This document shows, piece by piece, positions 16,010 through 25,472 of a DNA stretch of 64,000 bases (the stretch's first letter is position 1; every line of letters starts with the position of its first letter). Both the position numbers and the translations under genes were made by a program. The stretch is from the NCBI GenBank assembly GCA_002305545.1, contig DBRG01000020.1, forward strand, positions 1-64,000. The letters are read 5' to 3'. The notes under the pieces were generated by a model that saw only the letters and a list, made by a program, of their open reading frames with translations, was not told where the DNA came from and did no database searches. The DNA comes from Bacteroidales bacterium UBA1374 (GTDB taxonomy: Bacteria; Bacteroidota; Bacteroidia; Bacteroidales; UBA932).

Positions 16010-16610
16010 TGTGGTTTAGTGTAATATTCATCATATGTTGGTGTACTTCAAGAACACGGGGCAGTAAAGCCTGGTTGTTGTCCGAAACAATTACAAAATC
16101 TGCCCTGGCTTCTCTCTGCTCATCTGTCCATTGTTTGTCCATCCTGGCCAATACAGATTGGATAAGGGCATTGTCCCTGCCGGCTACCCTGTTGATTCTG
16201 AGTTCACTGTCAGCCGATACTGTCAGAATCCGGGTAGCTTGAAAAGGAGGATCCATTTCCAATAAAATGGCACTCTCAAAAATCACGTAAGGAGCAGTGG
16301 AAGCATATGCCCATTTGAGAAAATCCCTGACTACGTAAGGATGGACTGCCTGGTTTATTCTTTTTAGCAACTCTGTGTCATTGAAGATCAGGGAAGCCAT
16401 CTTCCGGATATCCGGTTCTCCGTTTATGAAAATGTCCGGACCGAGAATACCGCTAAGCATGTCCCTCAGAGTAGGGTCCTCGCGATAAAGTTGTTTGGTG
16501 CGGGCGTCTGAATCGTATGCAGGAATTCCCAGGGCGTTGAATATCCGTGTCACGTAGCTTTTGCCACTGCCAATTCCTCCCGTAATGCCAAGTATTATGG
16601 TTGTTTTCAT
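15999..16610 (-). CDS. coaE: dephospho-CoA kinase
   Basis: A 203-residue kinase for the last step of coenzyme A synthesis (ATP plus dephospho-CoA). P-loop GITGGIGSGKS at residues 8-18, the D-S-D dyad in PAYDSDARTKQLY, and the RINRVAGRDN lid-type segment are visible. Length is normal. It lies three bases after the YbbR-like gene and overlaps the DUF5606 gene. Confidence 0.96.
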   Translation of the reverse strand: MKTTIILGITGGIGSGKSYVTRIFNALGIPAYDSDARTKQLYREDPTLRDMLSGILGPDIFINGEPDIRKMASLIFNDTELLKRINQAVHPYVVRDFLKWAYASTAPYVIFESAILLEMDPPFQATRILTVSADSELRINRVAGRDNALIQSVLARMDKQWTDEQREARADFVIVSDNNQALLPRVLEVHQHMMNITLNHNEN

Positions 16611-16613
16611 GGC

Positions 16614-17558
16614 TTAGTAACGATTCTGGATTATTCCGTCCACGAATTGCGGTGTCATTTGTAAGTGGCTGATCATTACGGGTGCCTCTTCCAGGGCCGG
16701 AGTAATCTTGCCCCCGGCTTTCCCGGTGAATTCGTTATAATCTACTACCAGGGAGAAATCCCCGGCACCTATGCTGGCAGCCTCATCAAAAGGACATCGG
16801 AATTGCAGGGTAACCTTGTCGGGAAGTATGATCAATTCCCTGCGAGAAGGCACATTGCGTGTTGTCACAGGAACCTCGACAGACATTTCCACATAACGGG
16901 AAACCATGACCTCATAATTGATCTCTGACCGGGAGAGGCGCGCATTGGCAGGGATTTCCAGGCGGGCTATGCCTTCTACAGTCTGATCCAGATTATTTAG
17001 AGTAACCTTTCTTGTCCTGACTTCCCGAATGAGGTCCAGGTAGGGTTCCTCTGCATAGACCAGAACACTGTCAGGGTAGGCACGTACAGGTTCAAATGAC
17101 ATATACTGAGGCATATATGATATGTCCGAAACAAATTGGACAGGAACAAACCTGGATTGGACCTGCCGGTATTCAAGACGGATGGTGTCACTCAGAATGG
17201 TCTCTACCTGAAAATCCTCACCCAGGGCATCGTTCACCAGGTTGTGTATATCGTCTGCCAGCAGGAAAAACTTATCATTTTTGTCCGGATACTTCCCCAT
17301 CAGGGTCTGATCTGCAAAAATTTTTACAGAAGGTGACTTTTTCCGCCAGGAATAACGGATTATGTAAAATCCCCTTGTTTTTCCACGAAGAAAAAGGGTG
17401 TTGTCTGCCTGTGAAATGTTGGCACGTCCGTCCAGATTGGTTTCGACTTCCAGCGGAAAACGGAAATAGGCGGTGTACTCATTGGATAACGTATACACCA
17501 CCCACAGGAAGAAGGCTGCGGCAATACACAGGATCAATACCCATCTGGACCGTTTCAT
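16614..17558 (-). CDS. YbbR-like domain protein
   Basis: A 314-residue inner-membrane-anchored protein: one N-terminal membrane helix (residues 7-26) followed by extracytoplasmic beta-rich YbbR repeats. Repeated F-x-x-P-V-x-V and Y-x-x-x-P-x-x-V-x-V strands are visible around 125-230. In Firmicutes YbbR (CdaR) controls the diadenylate cyclase CdaA; the role in Bacteroidota is not established. Its place between yajC and coaE is the usual one in this phylum. Confidence 0.88.
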   Translation of the reverse strand: MKRSRWVLILCIAAAFFLWVVYTLSNEYTAYFRFPLEVETNLDGRANISQADNTLFLRGKTRGFYIIRYSWRKKSPSVKIFADQTLMGKYPDKNDKFFLLADDIHNLVNDALGEDFQVETILSDTIRLEYRQVQSRFVPVQFVSDISYMPQYMSFEPVRAYPDSVLVYAEEPYLDLIREVRTRKVTLNNLDQTVEGIARLEIPANARLSRSEINYEVMVSRYVEMSVEVPVTTRNVPSRRELIILPDKVTLQFRCPFDEAASIGAGDFSLVVDYNEFTGKAGGKITPALEEAPVMISHLQMTPQFVDGIIQNRY

Positions 17559-17588
17559 AGGCCATACTTTGGAGGCTCGTTTTTTTGA

Positions 17589-17918
17589 TTAGCTGCCTTG
17601 CTGAATGTCTGAAGAATCCTTTACAAGGGTTGATTTATCCACCCTTATCTTAACATTGGCGTCCACTTCCAGCAAAACATAATTTTCCTTAACTTCGGTT
17701 ATTGTACCGTAGATTCCGCCGGCTGTTATGACTTTATCTCCCTTTTTCAGGTTATCGCGGTATTCTTTCAGTTCTTTCTGACGTTTTTTTTGCGGACGTA
17801 TCATTAAAAAATACATCACTACAAAAATGGCAGCCATCATTATGAGAAAAGTCCAGTTGCCACCTGCGCCGGTTGCGGTTTTTGTTGCTTGTTCCTGTAA
17901 AATTATTAGTGTGCTCAT
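17589..17918 (-). CDS. yajC: preprotein translocase accessory subunit YajC
   Basis: A 109-residue protein of the Sec accessory complex SecDF-YajC. One transmembrane helix (about residues 24-42) is followed by the family hallmark MIRPQKKRQKELKEY, then a small cytoplasmic domain with GDKVITAGGIYGTI. The N-terminus is somewhat long for YajC. It lies 41 bases after nusB and 30 bases before the YbbR-like gene. Confidence 0.95.
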   Translation of the reverse strand: MSTLIILQEQATKTATGAGGNWTFLIMMAAIFVVMYFLMIRPQKKRQKELKEYRDNLKKGDKVITAGGIYGTITEVKENYVLLEVDANVKIRVDKSTLVKDSSDIQQGS

Positions 17919-17959
17919 TGTTGATAATTTGTTTTGTTAGTTTATTGTTTTTGTTTTCT

Positions 17960-18913
17960 TTACTTCTTTTGTTTCTCTACAAGTCCCCTGCCACGTTTTG
18001 CAACAACTCCTTCCTGGGCAAGATGTTTAATCACCTTGTCAAGGATCCCGTTTACAAACATTTTTGAATTCTCTGTGCTGTAATACTTTGAAATTTCGAC
18101 CATTTCGTTGAGTGTGACTTTAACGGGAATCTGAGGAAAGGCGACGGCTTCTGAAACGCCCAGAACAATGAGTATGGAATCGGTTCCGGCAATACGCTCC
18201 AGATCCCAGTTCTGTGCAAATTTTTCGATAAATGCAGCATATTCATTATAATGTATCAGGGAATGCGCCAGCAGACCTGTGGCAAAATCCTTGTCTTCCT
18301 GGTTGTTAAACAGCGATGGGTGTGCCGGGAAACTCATCCCGGCCTTCATGCCGGCAAGTTGTGCCAGAATGACATTACAAACGTATGCTATATCATCTGC
18401 CCAATAAAGGCTCTGATCTTCCAGTAAATTATATAGATCCGGGTCTTCATCGGGCTGGTTGCAGAAGAATTGCTGCATCAATTTAAGATCGGCATCAAAA
18501 TCGGACTCCTGCGGAGCACTCATGTATTCAACAAAATAAGGTTCTTCCTTCAATTGATCATACAATTTTTTGACATAAGCCCTCTGTGCTGTCCAGTTGA
18601 GCCCGTGTTCCCGGGCGCGTAGCAGGTCTTTGTCCTGTTCAAGGGCAGCAATGATCTTGTTATTGACAAAACGAGGGTTTGGGTGCATTTCCTCTTCCGT
18701 TGGCTGGTATTTCTGCAACCCTATGTCTATCCGGTCCTGCGCATAGTGAGCCAGCGCAACGGGCAGTGATAGTAAAAGGAAATACAATTGCCTGGTCTTT
18801 TCGAGGCTGGTTAGAAGTTCTTTTTCCGCGACAGCCTGGTCAAAATTTTGTGAATGAACACTGCTGAATAAAACCTTAAAAACCTTGACACGAATAAACC
18901 GCCTGCTTAGCAT
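17960..18913 (-). CDS. nusB: transcription antitermination protein NusB (long form)
   Basis: A 317-residue protein; classical NusB is about 140 residues. The C-terminal part has the NusB core: the IHYNEYAAFIEKFAQNWDLERI region, then LGVSEA, a V-T-LNEMVEISKYYST segment and FVNGILDKV. The N-terminal about 150 residues (MLSRRFIRVKVFK to the YMSAPQ region) are the extension typical of Bacteroidota NusB. It supports antitermination on rRNA operons with NusE. A promoter box TATATTTG lies at 18940-18947. It heads the nusB-yajC-ybbR-coaE operon. Confidence 0.93.
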   Translation of the reverse strand: MLSRRFIRVKVFKVLFSSVHSQNFDQAVAEKELLTSLEKTRQLYFLLLSLPVALAHYAQDRIDIGLQKYQPTEEEMHPNPRFVNNKIIAALEQDKDLLRAREHGLNWTAQRAYVKKLYDQLKEEPYFVEYMSAPQESDFDADLKLMQQFFCNQPDEDPDLYNLLEDQSLYWADDIAYVCNVILAQLAGMKAGMSFPAHPSLFNNQEDKDFATGLLAHSLIHYNEYAAFIEKFAQNWDLERIAGTDSILIVLGVSEAVAFPQIPVKVTLNEMVEISKYYSTENSKMFVNGILDKVIKHLAQEGVVAKRGRGLVEKQKK

Positions 18914-18939
18914 ACCTTTTAAATCAAAAAGAAACTCTG

Positions 18940-18947
18940 CAAATATA
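18940..18947 (-). promoter_or_regulatory. -7 promoter box of nusB operon
   Basis: Reads TATATTTG on the minus strand, 26 bases before the nusB start, in the divergent nusB/PUR-protein gap. Confidence 0.55.
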
Positions 18948-18969
18948 CAGTTTTAAAGCAAATATATTT

Positions 18970-18977
18970 TATATTTG
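18970..18977 (+). promoter_or_regulatory. -7 promoter box of PUR-family gene
   Basis: TATATTTG on the plus strand, 22 bases before the start codon at 19000. With the nusB box it makes a compact divergent promoter pair. Confidence 0.55.
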
Positions 18978-18999
18978 CGTTGTTTAATAAATAATACCT

Positions 19000-19344
19000 A
19001 TGTATTTTGAAGATTATGAAAGTTCCTCAAATGCGGAACACAGAGGAGAAGATGTTTTTTCCAAACCCGTACGCGCCGGTAAAAGAACGTATTTTTTTGA
19101 TGTAAAGGCTACCAAAGGAAACGACTATTATCTGACCATAACAGAAAGCAAGCGCCGTGTAGATAAGGACGGACGGTTCTCATATGAAAAACATAAAATA
19201 TTTCTATACAAGGAGGATTTTGAAAAATTCGCAGAGGGACTGGAAGAAGTTGTCAAATACATAAAAGACCGGATTCCTGTGACAGAATCCAGACCCAACG
19301 AGTTCACCAATGTCAGTTTTGATGATCTGAACAAAGAATCATGA
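19000..19344 (+). CDS. PUR-family nucleic-acid-binding protein (DUF3276)
   Basis: A 114-residue protein of the bacterial PUR-alpha-like family (DUF3276). The PUR repeat pattern is visible: GKRTYFFDVKATKGNDYYLTITESKR-type strands, then FSYEKHKIFLYKEDFEKF and a helix ending VKYIKDR. Family members, such as the Borrelia protein, bind single-stranded DNA or RNA. It has its own promoter and faces the DUF486 gene; their 3' ends overlap by six bases. Confidence 0.9.
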   Translation: MYFEDYESSSNAEHRGEDVFSKPVRAGKRTYFFDVKATKGNDYYLTITESKRRVDKDGRFSYEKHKIFLYKEDFEKFAEGLEEVVKYIKDRIPVTESRPNEFTNVSFDDLNKES

Positions 19345-19722
19345 GGCCTGCGCTGGCGTTTTGAACACCAGGTAGACGGCTGCAACTAGCAGGAAAAATG
19401 CCAGGATGTGATTCCATCTGAATTGTTCGGTTCTGAACACTACCAGCGCAAATACAGTGAACACACTGAGTGAAACCACTTCCTGGATCACTTTCAATTG
19501 AATAAGAGACAAAGGCCCCCCATTGCCCATATAACCGATACGGTTTGCAGGGACCTGGAAACAGTACTCGGCAAATGCTATGCCCCAGCTGATAAGGATT
19601 ATGGCAATCAAAGGCAATGACTGGAACCATTTCATGGATCCAAACTTCAAGTGTCCGTACCAGGCAAAAGTCATGAATACATTGGATAGTACGAGCAGTA
19701 ATACGGTATAGAGGGTTTTCAT
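19339..19722 (-). CDS. DMT-family membrane protein (DUF486)
   Basis: A 127-residue inner-membrane protein with four predicted helices, matching DUF486 (small drug/metabolite-transporter-like). Typical blocks are a YTVLLL-x-x-SN-x-FMTFAWYGHLK start, ILISWGIAFAEYCFQVPANRIGY and SLIQLKVIQEV. The substrate is unknown. The start is uncertain: a GTG at 19728 lies two codons earlier; the ATG at 19722 is chosen here. It follows the aminotransferase gene directly and is convergent with the PUR-family gene. Confidence 0.85.
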   Translation of the reverse strand: MKTLYTVLLLVLSNVFMTFAWYGHLKFGSMKWFQSLPLIAIILISWGIAFAEYCFQVPANRIGYMGNGGPLSLIQLKVIQEVVSLSVFTVFALVVFRTEQFRWNHILAFFLLVAAVYLVFKTPAQAS

Positions 19723-19731
19723 CTGCACCGC

Positions 19732-20928
19732 TTACCGGCGTCCGGGATATTGTTTCAGTGCTTCTTCCAGGCAATCCATTGCATTGGAAATGTCTTCTTT
19801 CTTAAGGACATAGGCTATACGCACCTCGTTCAGTCCTTTGCCCGGTGTTGCATAGAAACCGGCAGCGGGAGCCACCATGACAGTCTGGCCTTTGTAACTA
19901 AAGCTTTCCAGGAGCCATTGGGCAAATTTGTCGGCATCGTCAACCGGCAGGCGGGCAGTTGTATAGAAAGCGCCCATGGGCATGGGAGAATAGACGCCCG
20001 GGATCTTGTTCAACCGGTCAACCATCAGGTTGCGCCTGCTAATATATTCCTGTTTTACTGCTTCAAAATATTCCTGCGGGGTGGCCAGGGCTCCTTCGCC
20101 AGCGATCTGACCCAGGGCAGGAGCACACAGGCGGGCCTGGGCAAAACGCAACACGGCGCTCATGACTTCCTTATTGTGGGAAGCTATGCATCCTATGCGT
20201 ACGCCACAAAGACTGTAGCGCTTTGATACAGAATCTATTAAAATAACATTTTGTTCTGCTCCGGGTATGTTCATGCAGGAAAAATGGGGTTCATCCGAAT
20301 AGCAGAACTCCCTGTAAACTTCGTCTGATAGCAGGAAAAGATTGTGCTTCTTAACAATCTCGCCCAACAACAGTATGTCATGCCTGGAGTAAAGGGTTCC
20401 TGTGGGATTCCCCGGGCTGTTTATCAGTATGGCCTTGGTCCTGGGGGAGATGTACTTTTCAACTTCCGACATCGGAGGCAGGGCAAACCCGTTTTCAATG
20501 GTGGTTGTTACGGGTACGAATTTGACACCCGCCATCAGGCCAAAAGTGTTATAATTGGTGTAAAAAGGTTCAAAAACAATGACTTCGTCACCAGGGTTGC
20601 AGCATACCTTCAATCCTATCTGCAAAGCCTCGGAACCACCTATGGTAACAATAATCTCGTCATATTGAAGCTTGATGTTCACATCCTGGTAATACTTTGC
20701 CAAACCTCTGCGGTATGATTCAATACCTGCCGAATGCGGGTAAGAAACCAGTTTGAGGTCGATGTTCCGTATCGGTTCCAAAGCTTCTTTGGGAGAATCG
20801 ATATCGGGTTGGCCGATATTGAGGTGATATACTTTGATTCCGCGTTTTTTTGCTGCCTCGGCATAAGGGACCAGCTTTCTGATGGGAGATGCCGGCATTT
20901 TCCTTGACAATTCAGATATACCTAACAT
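19732..20928 (-). CDS. PLP-dependent aminotransferase, class I/II
   Basis: A 398-residue cytosolic fold-type I aminotransferase related to aspartate aminotransferases. The start MLGISELSRKMPASPIRKL is the family start; 11 more in-frame residues upstream would cross the promoter box at 20959-20966. Visible: NIGQPDID, IVTIGGSEALQ, NSPGNPTGT, LLSDEVYREF and the PLP lysine in SVSKRYSLCG with the following RIGCI. The amino-acid substrate cannot be fixed from sequence. Confidence 0.92.
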   Translation of the reverse strand: MLGISELSRKMPASPIRKLVPYAEAAKKRGIKVYHLNIGQPDIDSPKEALEPIRNIDLKLVSYPHSAGIESYRRGLAKYYQDVNIKLQYDEIIVTIGGSEALQIGLKVCCNPGDEVIVFEPFYTNYNTFGLMAGVKFVPVTTTIENGFALPPMSEVEKYISPRTKAILINSPGNPTGTLYSRHDILLLGEIVKKHNLFLLSDEVYREFCYSDEPHFSCMNIPGAEQNVILIDSVSKRYSLCGVRIGCIASHNKEVMSAVLRFAQARLCAPALGQIAGEGALATPQEYFEAVKQEYISRRNLMVDRLNKIPGVYSPMPMGAFYTTARLPVDDADKFAQWLLESFSYKGQTVMVAPAAGFYATPGKGLNEVRIAYVLKKEDISNAMDCLEEALKQYPGRR

Positions 20929-20958
20929 AGTGATAATTGATTTGTGAAATTTAATCCG

Positions 20959-20966
20959 CAAAGATA
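20959..20966 (-). promoter_or_regulatory. -7 promoter box of the aminotransferase gene
   Basis: TATCTTTG on the minus strand, 30 bases before the start codon at 20928. Confidence 0.6.
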
Positions 20967-21001
20967 AACCTTTCTTTAAACAAAAGACAATAATAATTTC
21001 C

Positions 21002-21009
21002 TATTTTTG
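21002..21009 (+). promoter_or_regulatory. -7 promoter box of glnN
   Basis: TATTTTTG on the plus strand, 22 bases before the glnN start. A second weaker box, TATCTTTA, touches the ATG at 21023-21030. Confidence 0.45.
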
Positions 21010-21031
21010 TTGTTTACATAATTATCTTTAG

Positions 21032-23215
21032 ATGTCATCATTCAGACACAAAGCACTATCAGAGTTTTCCTCCCACAAAGCAGAACGTTTTTGTATTGAA
21101 AACAAACCGGTGTCTTCTTTTTTCGGACAAAATGTATTTGATCTGAAAAAAATGAAGAATTACCTACCCGAAGAAGCATATGATGCTGTAGTTACCGCTA
21201 TTGAAAAGAAATCCAAAATTGACAGGAGCGTTGCCTCCCATGTTGCAGAAGGAATGCGTTCGTGGGCTATGGAGCGTGGGGCAACCCATTATACACACTG
21301 GTTTCACCCCCTGAACGAGACCACGGCAGAAAAGCACGAAGCCTTCATACGTCCGTATTCAAATGGTTGTGCCATTGAACAATTCGTTGGGGATTCCCTC
21401 ATTCAGCAGGAGCCCGATGCATCGAGCTTCCCCAGCGGCGGCTTGCGTAATACATTTGAAGCCCGCGGCTATACTGCCTGGGACCCGGGTTCTCCTGCCT
21501 TTATAATGGATCAGACGCTTTGTATCCCGACCATCTTTGTTTCCTATACCGGAGATGCCCTGGACATCAAGACCCCTCACCTGAAATCCCTGCAGGTCCT
21601 GGACCAGGCTGCCACGGCCGTGGCCCGTTATTTTGATCCCGCCACAGAAAACGTGAATGTGATCTATGGTCTGGAACAGGAATATTTTGTAGTGGACCTG
21701 GCCCTATACCGTGCCCGCCCGGACTTTATGCTCTGCGACAGAACATTGCAGGGCCACACCGCTGCAAAGGACCAGCAACTGGAAGACCATTATTTCGGTA
21801 ACATTCCTTCGCGGGTCATGGCTTTTATGAAAGATTTCGAGACCGAAGCCTACAAATTGGGCGTTTACATAAAAACACGTCACAACGAGGTGGCTCCCAA
21901 TCAGTTTGAATTTGCACCCTATCACGAGGAAGCCAACCTGGCCGTTGACCATAACCAGATGATCATGATGGTGATGAGGAAACTGGCAAAAAAACACAAC
22001 CTGAAGGTTATCTTCCACGAAAAACCATATGCCGGAATCAACGGTTCGGGCAAGCACTGCAACTGGAGCCTCTGCACCAACAAAGGAATAAATGTGTTGG
22101 CTCCGGGCAAAACACCCCAGGACAACCTGCAATTCCTGAGCTTTATTGCCTGCACGCTCAAAGCGGTGCACCAACACCACTATTTGATCATGTCTGCGGT
22201 GGCCAGCCTCAGCAATTCCTACCGTCTTGGCGGAGCCGAGGCACCTCCTTGTGTGCTGTCTGCTTTTATGGGGAGCACCCTTGACGAGTTGCTGGACGTT
22301 ATTGATAAGGGAGGGCCGAGGCGAACCAAGGGAGGCGAGCGTTCACGCATGGATGTGGTGGTGATGGTTCCCGAGATCTTTCCGGATAACACAGACAGGA
22401 ACAGGACCTCGCCCTTTGCCTTTACCGGGGACCGCTTTGAATTCAGGGCCATAGGCGCTTCGGCGAATGCAGCCTCGGCCATGCTGTTCCTGAACACGGC
22501 TGTGGCCCAGCAATTGAAATTATTTAAAATGCTGGTTGACAAAGAGATAGAAAAAGGCATACAGCTGGAAGAAGCCTTGATGAAGACCATTCAGAAATTT
22601 GTTAAGGAATCCAGGGATATCCGTTTTGAAGGAAACGGGTACAGCGAGCAATGGCACCAGGAGGCCGAAAAGCGGGGATTGCGCGGGATAGAGGATGTGC
22701 CTGCATCGACCAGTGCGTTGCTGGAGGAGAAGACCATAGCCCTGATGGAGGAAATGTGCGTGATGAACCGTCGCGAGCTGGAGGCCAGGTACGAGGTAAA
22801 AAATCAGATGTATGTCAAAAAATTGCAGATAGAAGCCCGGGTGCTCGGCGATCTTGCGATCAACCATTTTGTACCTACCGCCATCCGCCATGAAAACCTG
22901 CTGCTCGAAAATGTGAAAGGATTAAGGGATGTGTTTCCGGCTGACGAATACGAAGAACTGGCCTCAACACAGCTGAAGGCCTTGAGGAAAACGGCCGGCT
23001 ACGTGAATGAAATAAGGAATCTGGTACATCTTTTGATTGAAGCCAGGAAGAAAGCCAATAAAGTGGAATCGTTGCACGAAAGAGCCCGCGAATATGCGGC
23101 GGCAGTGATGCCGGTGATGGAGCGCATACGAGATTGTGCAGACCACATGGAGATGATTGTGGATGATGAATTGTGGCCGCTCCCAAAATACAGGGAACTT
23201 CTGTTCCTCAGATAA
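21032..23215 (+). CDS. glnN: glutamine synthetase type III
   Basis: A 727-residue glutamine synthetase of the GSIII class, about 250 residues longer than GSI, which is the main ammonia-assimilating form in Bacteroides relatives. It forms glutamine from glutamate, ammonia and ATP. Visible: an N-terminal GSIII domain (FGQNVFDLKKMKNYLP), THYTHWFHPLN, the GLEQEYF metal-binding segment, HNEVAPNQFEFAP, GINGSGKHCNWSL and the FEFRAIGASANAASAM region, then a C-terminal helical GSIII extension. No GlnB-type gene is adjacent. The purM gene follows after 12 bases, so the two may be co-transcribed; both concern nitrogen and purine supply. Confidence 0.98.
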   Translation: MSSFRHKALSEFSSHKAERFCIENKPVSSFFGQNVFDLKKMKNYLPEEAYDAVVTAIEKKSKIDRSVASHVAEGMRSWAMERGATHYTHWFHPLNETTAEKHEAFIRPYSNGCAIEQFVGDSLIQQEPDASSFPSGGLRNTFEARGYTAWDPGSPAFIMDQTLCIPTIFVSYTGDALDIKTPHLKSLQVLDQAATAVARYFDPATENVNVIYGLEQEYFVVDLALYRARPDFMLCDRTLQGHTAAKDQQLEDHYFGNIPSRVMAFMKDFETEAYKLGVYIKTRHNEVAPNQFEFAPYHEEANLAVDHNQMIMMVMRKLAKKHNLKVIFHEKPYAGINGSGKHCNWSLCTNKGINVLAPGKTPQDNLQFLSFIACTLKAVHQHHYLIMSAVASLSNSYRLGGAEAPPCVLSAFMGSTLDELLDVIDKGGPRRTKGGERSRMDVVVMVPEIFPDNTDRNRTSPFAFTGDRFEFRAIGASANAASAMLFLNTAVAQQLKLFKMLVDKEIEKGIQLEEALMKTIQKFVKESRDIRFEGNGYSEQWHQEAEKRGLRGIEDVPASTSALLEEKTIALMEEMCVMNRRELEARYEVKNQMYVKKLQIEARVLGDLAINHFVPTAIRHENLLLENVKGLRDVFPADEYEELASTQLKALRKTAGYVNEIRNLVHLLIEARKKANKVESLHERAREYAAAVMPVMERIRDCADHMEMIVDDELWPLPKYRELLFLR

Positions 23216-23227
23216 AGCCTACAAATA

Positions 23228-24421
23228 ATGAACATGAACGATCTTGAAGCCGGAAAATACAGCATGCGAGGGGTGTCCTCTTCCAAGAGCGAAGTGCACG
23301 ATGCCCTGGAAGGATTGTCCCGTGGGCTGTATCCGAAAGCTTTTTGCAAGGTCATACCAGACGTGCTGGCAGGTAACCCGGACTACTGCCTGGTCATGCA
23401 TGCAGACGGAGCCGGCACGAAATCCTCGCTGGCATACAACTATTGGAAAAGAACGGGTGATCTGGGTGTCTGGGAAGGTATTGCACAGGATGCCATAGTC
23501 ATGAACCTGGACGACCTGCTGTGCGTGGGCATAACCGGAAACATACTGTTAAGTTCCACCATAGGAAGGAACAAGCGCCTGGTGCCCGGTGAAGTCATAA
23601 AGGCCATCATTCAGGGCGGCAGACATTTCTGCGATAAAATGAAGGCTTTGGGAATACCCCTGGAACTCACTGGCGGGGAGACGGCCGATGTGGGCGACCT
23701 TGTGCGCACGGTGATTGTTGACAGCACCGTGTGTGCACGCATCCGGCAAGACCTTGTCATAGACAACGCCCGCATCAGGGAAGGGGACGTTGTTGTGGGG
23801 CTGGCATCTTTTGGACAAACTTCCTATGAAGATGCTTACAACAGCGGGATGGGCAGCAATGGTCTGACCAGCGCCAGACATGATGTGTTTGACAAAAGGA
23901 TGGCCCGTGTGTTCCCGGAAAGTTACGACGATGGCATGCCCCGTGACATGGCTTATTGCGGCACCCGGGATCTTATGGATGTTGAACCTGAGACAGGATT
24001 AACCTATGGGAAACTGGTCCTGTCCCCTACCCGCACCTATGCACCGGTTATCAGGGCTATCATGGAATCCTGCAGAAGCTCGGTGCACGGCATGGTCCAC
24101 TGCACAGGCGGTGGCCAGACGAAAGTGCTTCACTTCATTGACAACCTGCATGTGATCAAGGATAACCTGTTTCCTGCACCTCCTCTGTTCCGCAGGATAC
24201 AGGAAATTAGCGGAACCCCCTGGAAAGAGATGTACACCGTTTTCAACATGGGACACAGGATGGAATTGTATGTTCCCGCAGAAACAGCTCCGGCGATATG
24301 CTCCATAGCCTCTGGCTTTAACCTTGAAGCCCAGGTTATAGGGAGGGTGGAAGCCCGGGCTGGACTAAGGGTCACCATTGAAAGCCCTTATGGAAAGTTT
24401 ACCTACGATAAAAATGAGTGA
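23228..24421 (+). CDS. purM: phosphoribosylformylglycinamidine cyclo-ligase (AIR synthase)
   Basis: A 397-residue enzyme of purine synthesis that closes the imidazole ring of AIR using ATP. The GADGAGTK-type motif is here MHADGAGTKSSLAY (about residues 58-71). The MNLDDLLCVG metal segment and LTGGETADVGD are also present. It is longer than the E. coli enzyme (about 345), as usual in Bacteroidota. The start could also be the second ATG (M3). Its 3' end overlaps the next gene by eight bases. Confidence 0.94.
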   Translation: MNMNDLEAGKYSMRGVSSSKSEVHDALEGLSRGLYPKAFCKVIPDVLAGNPDYCLVMHADGAGTKSSLAYNYWKRTGDLGVWEGIAQDAIVMNLDDLLCVGITGNILLSSTIGRNKRLVPGEVIKAIIQGGRHFCDKMKALGIPLELTGGETADVGDLVRTVIVDSTVCARIRQDLVIDNARIREGDVVVGLASFGQTSYEDAYNSGMGSNGLTSARHDVFDKRMARVFPESYDDGMPRDMAYCGTRDLMDVEPETGLTYGKLVLSPTRTYAPVIRAIMESCRSSVHGMVHCTGGGQTKVLHFIDNLHVIKDNLFPAPPLFRRIQEISGTPWKEMYTVFNMGHRMELYVPAETAPAICSIASGFNLEAQVIGRVEARAGLRVTIESPYGKFTYDKNE

Positions 24422-25472
24422 TCCCATAAGAAATATCATATTGCTTCTGCTCCTGGGCGCGGGCGTTACGGTGAGCAGCTGTCGGGGCGGAAGACAGGAA
24501 GTTGCCGGGCCACTGCCGGTCATTGAAGAAATACTGACAGATACCGCCTCGGCCCATTACATCGACACAAAAGCTTATGCCAATAACAGGGAGAACCTTC
24601 CCATTGGCATTTTTGGCACTTCCGTAGATGACCTTCAGGTGGTGGAAACCCTGTTGGGACTTGATGAATTTGACAATATTACCGGGGAGCCCGGAGCCGA
24701 TGGCATTAAAGATTTTGCAGGAGAACATATTGATTTTTTCTGCCTGCCCCCCGTGGAAGACCGGTCGCGTGAAGATATGATCCGGCAAATTGCAGGATTG
24801 TTTCGCTGGCAGGACCAGAGGCCTCCGGTAAAAGCCCTGGTGGTGGCAGGCGATATGGTCACCATGCAGGTGTATGAGGATATAAGGGACCTCATTGAAT
24901 TGGGAAAACTTGGGATCATAACGGTCAATGTAATGCAGGCGGGCAATGATAAGGCTTTCAGCTATGTTCTCAGCAACCGGGAGAACAACCGCGTGACGGT
25001 GGGGGTCATTTCAACGGCCGGTGCTTTTTCAATCAATGCCTACGATTATCTTGAAGAAAAGACGGCCGTGGCTTTCCAGGAGTATGCTCCCATTAAAGGC
25101 CGCTCCCCTGAGAAAGCCATACATAATGCCGTGACTTCTTTGGCAGACCAGCTGCTGTACAACAGTCATCCCAGGCTGAAATATATAATTTTGGGAGCTC
25201 CTCCACTGCAGCAGCACCGGGAGATAATTCCTGAATCAATTACATTTCTAAGGAATTACCGCAGTGACAACCGCTATATATACAGGCACCTTATTGATTC
25301 GGGCGTGATTCTTATAGAACCGCAAAAAGAAGCAGGAATACAACTATACAGGGCCCTGAGGGATGAACGGCTGGCTGCCTTCCGCACGACACCATCCTGT
25401 GTAAGGGTCCACTCTTTTGAAAAACCAGATCTGACAAAATACCCGTTGCTCAATGTTTGCATCAACAATTGA
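24414..25472 (+). CDS. lipoprotein of unknown function
   Basis: A 352-residue exported lipoprotein; I do not recognise a characterised family. The signal peptide (hydrophobic residues 7-21) ends in VSSC. The start at 24414 gives this signal and overlaps the purM stop. The body alternates hydrophobic strands and helices (PIGIFGTSVDDLQ, IDFFCLPPV, VKALVVAGDMVTM, KLGIITVNVMQAG, VTVGVISTAGAF, YIILGAPPLQQH, GVILIEPQKEAG). This pattern suggests a Rossmann-like or periplasmic-binding-type fold, which is inference only. The next gene overlaps it by 20 bases, so the three genes purM, lipoprotein and exonuclease fusion form a tight operon. Confidence 0.8.
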   Translation: MSDPIRNIILLLLLGAGVTVSSCRGGRQEVAGPLPVIEEILTDTASAHYIDTKAYANNRENLPIGIFGTSVDDLQVVETLLGLDEFDNITGEPGADGIKDFAGEHIDFFCLPPVEDRSREDMIRQIAGLFRWQDQRPPVKALVVAGDMVTMQVYEDIRDLIELGKLGIITVNVMQAGNDKAFSYVLSNRENNRVTVGVISTAGAFSINAYDYLEEKTAVAFQEYAPIKGRSPEKAIHNAVTSLADQLLYNSHPRLKYIILGAPPLQQHREIIPESITFLRNYRSDNRYIYRHLIDSGVILIEPQKEAGIQLYRALRDERLAAFRTTPSCVRVHSFEKPDLTKYPLLNVCINN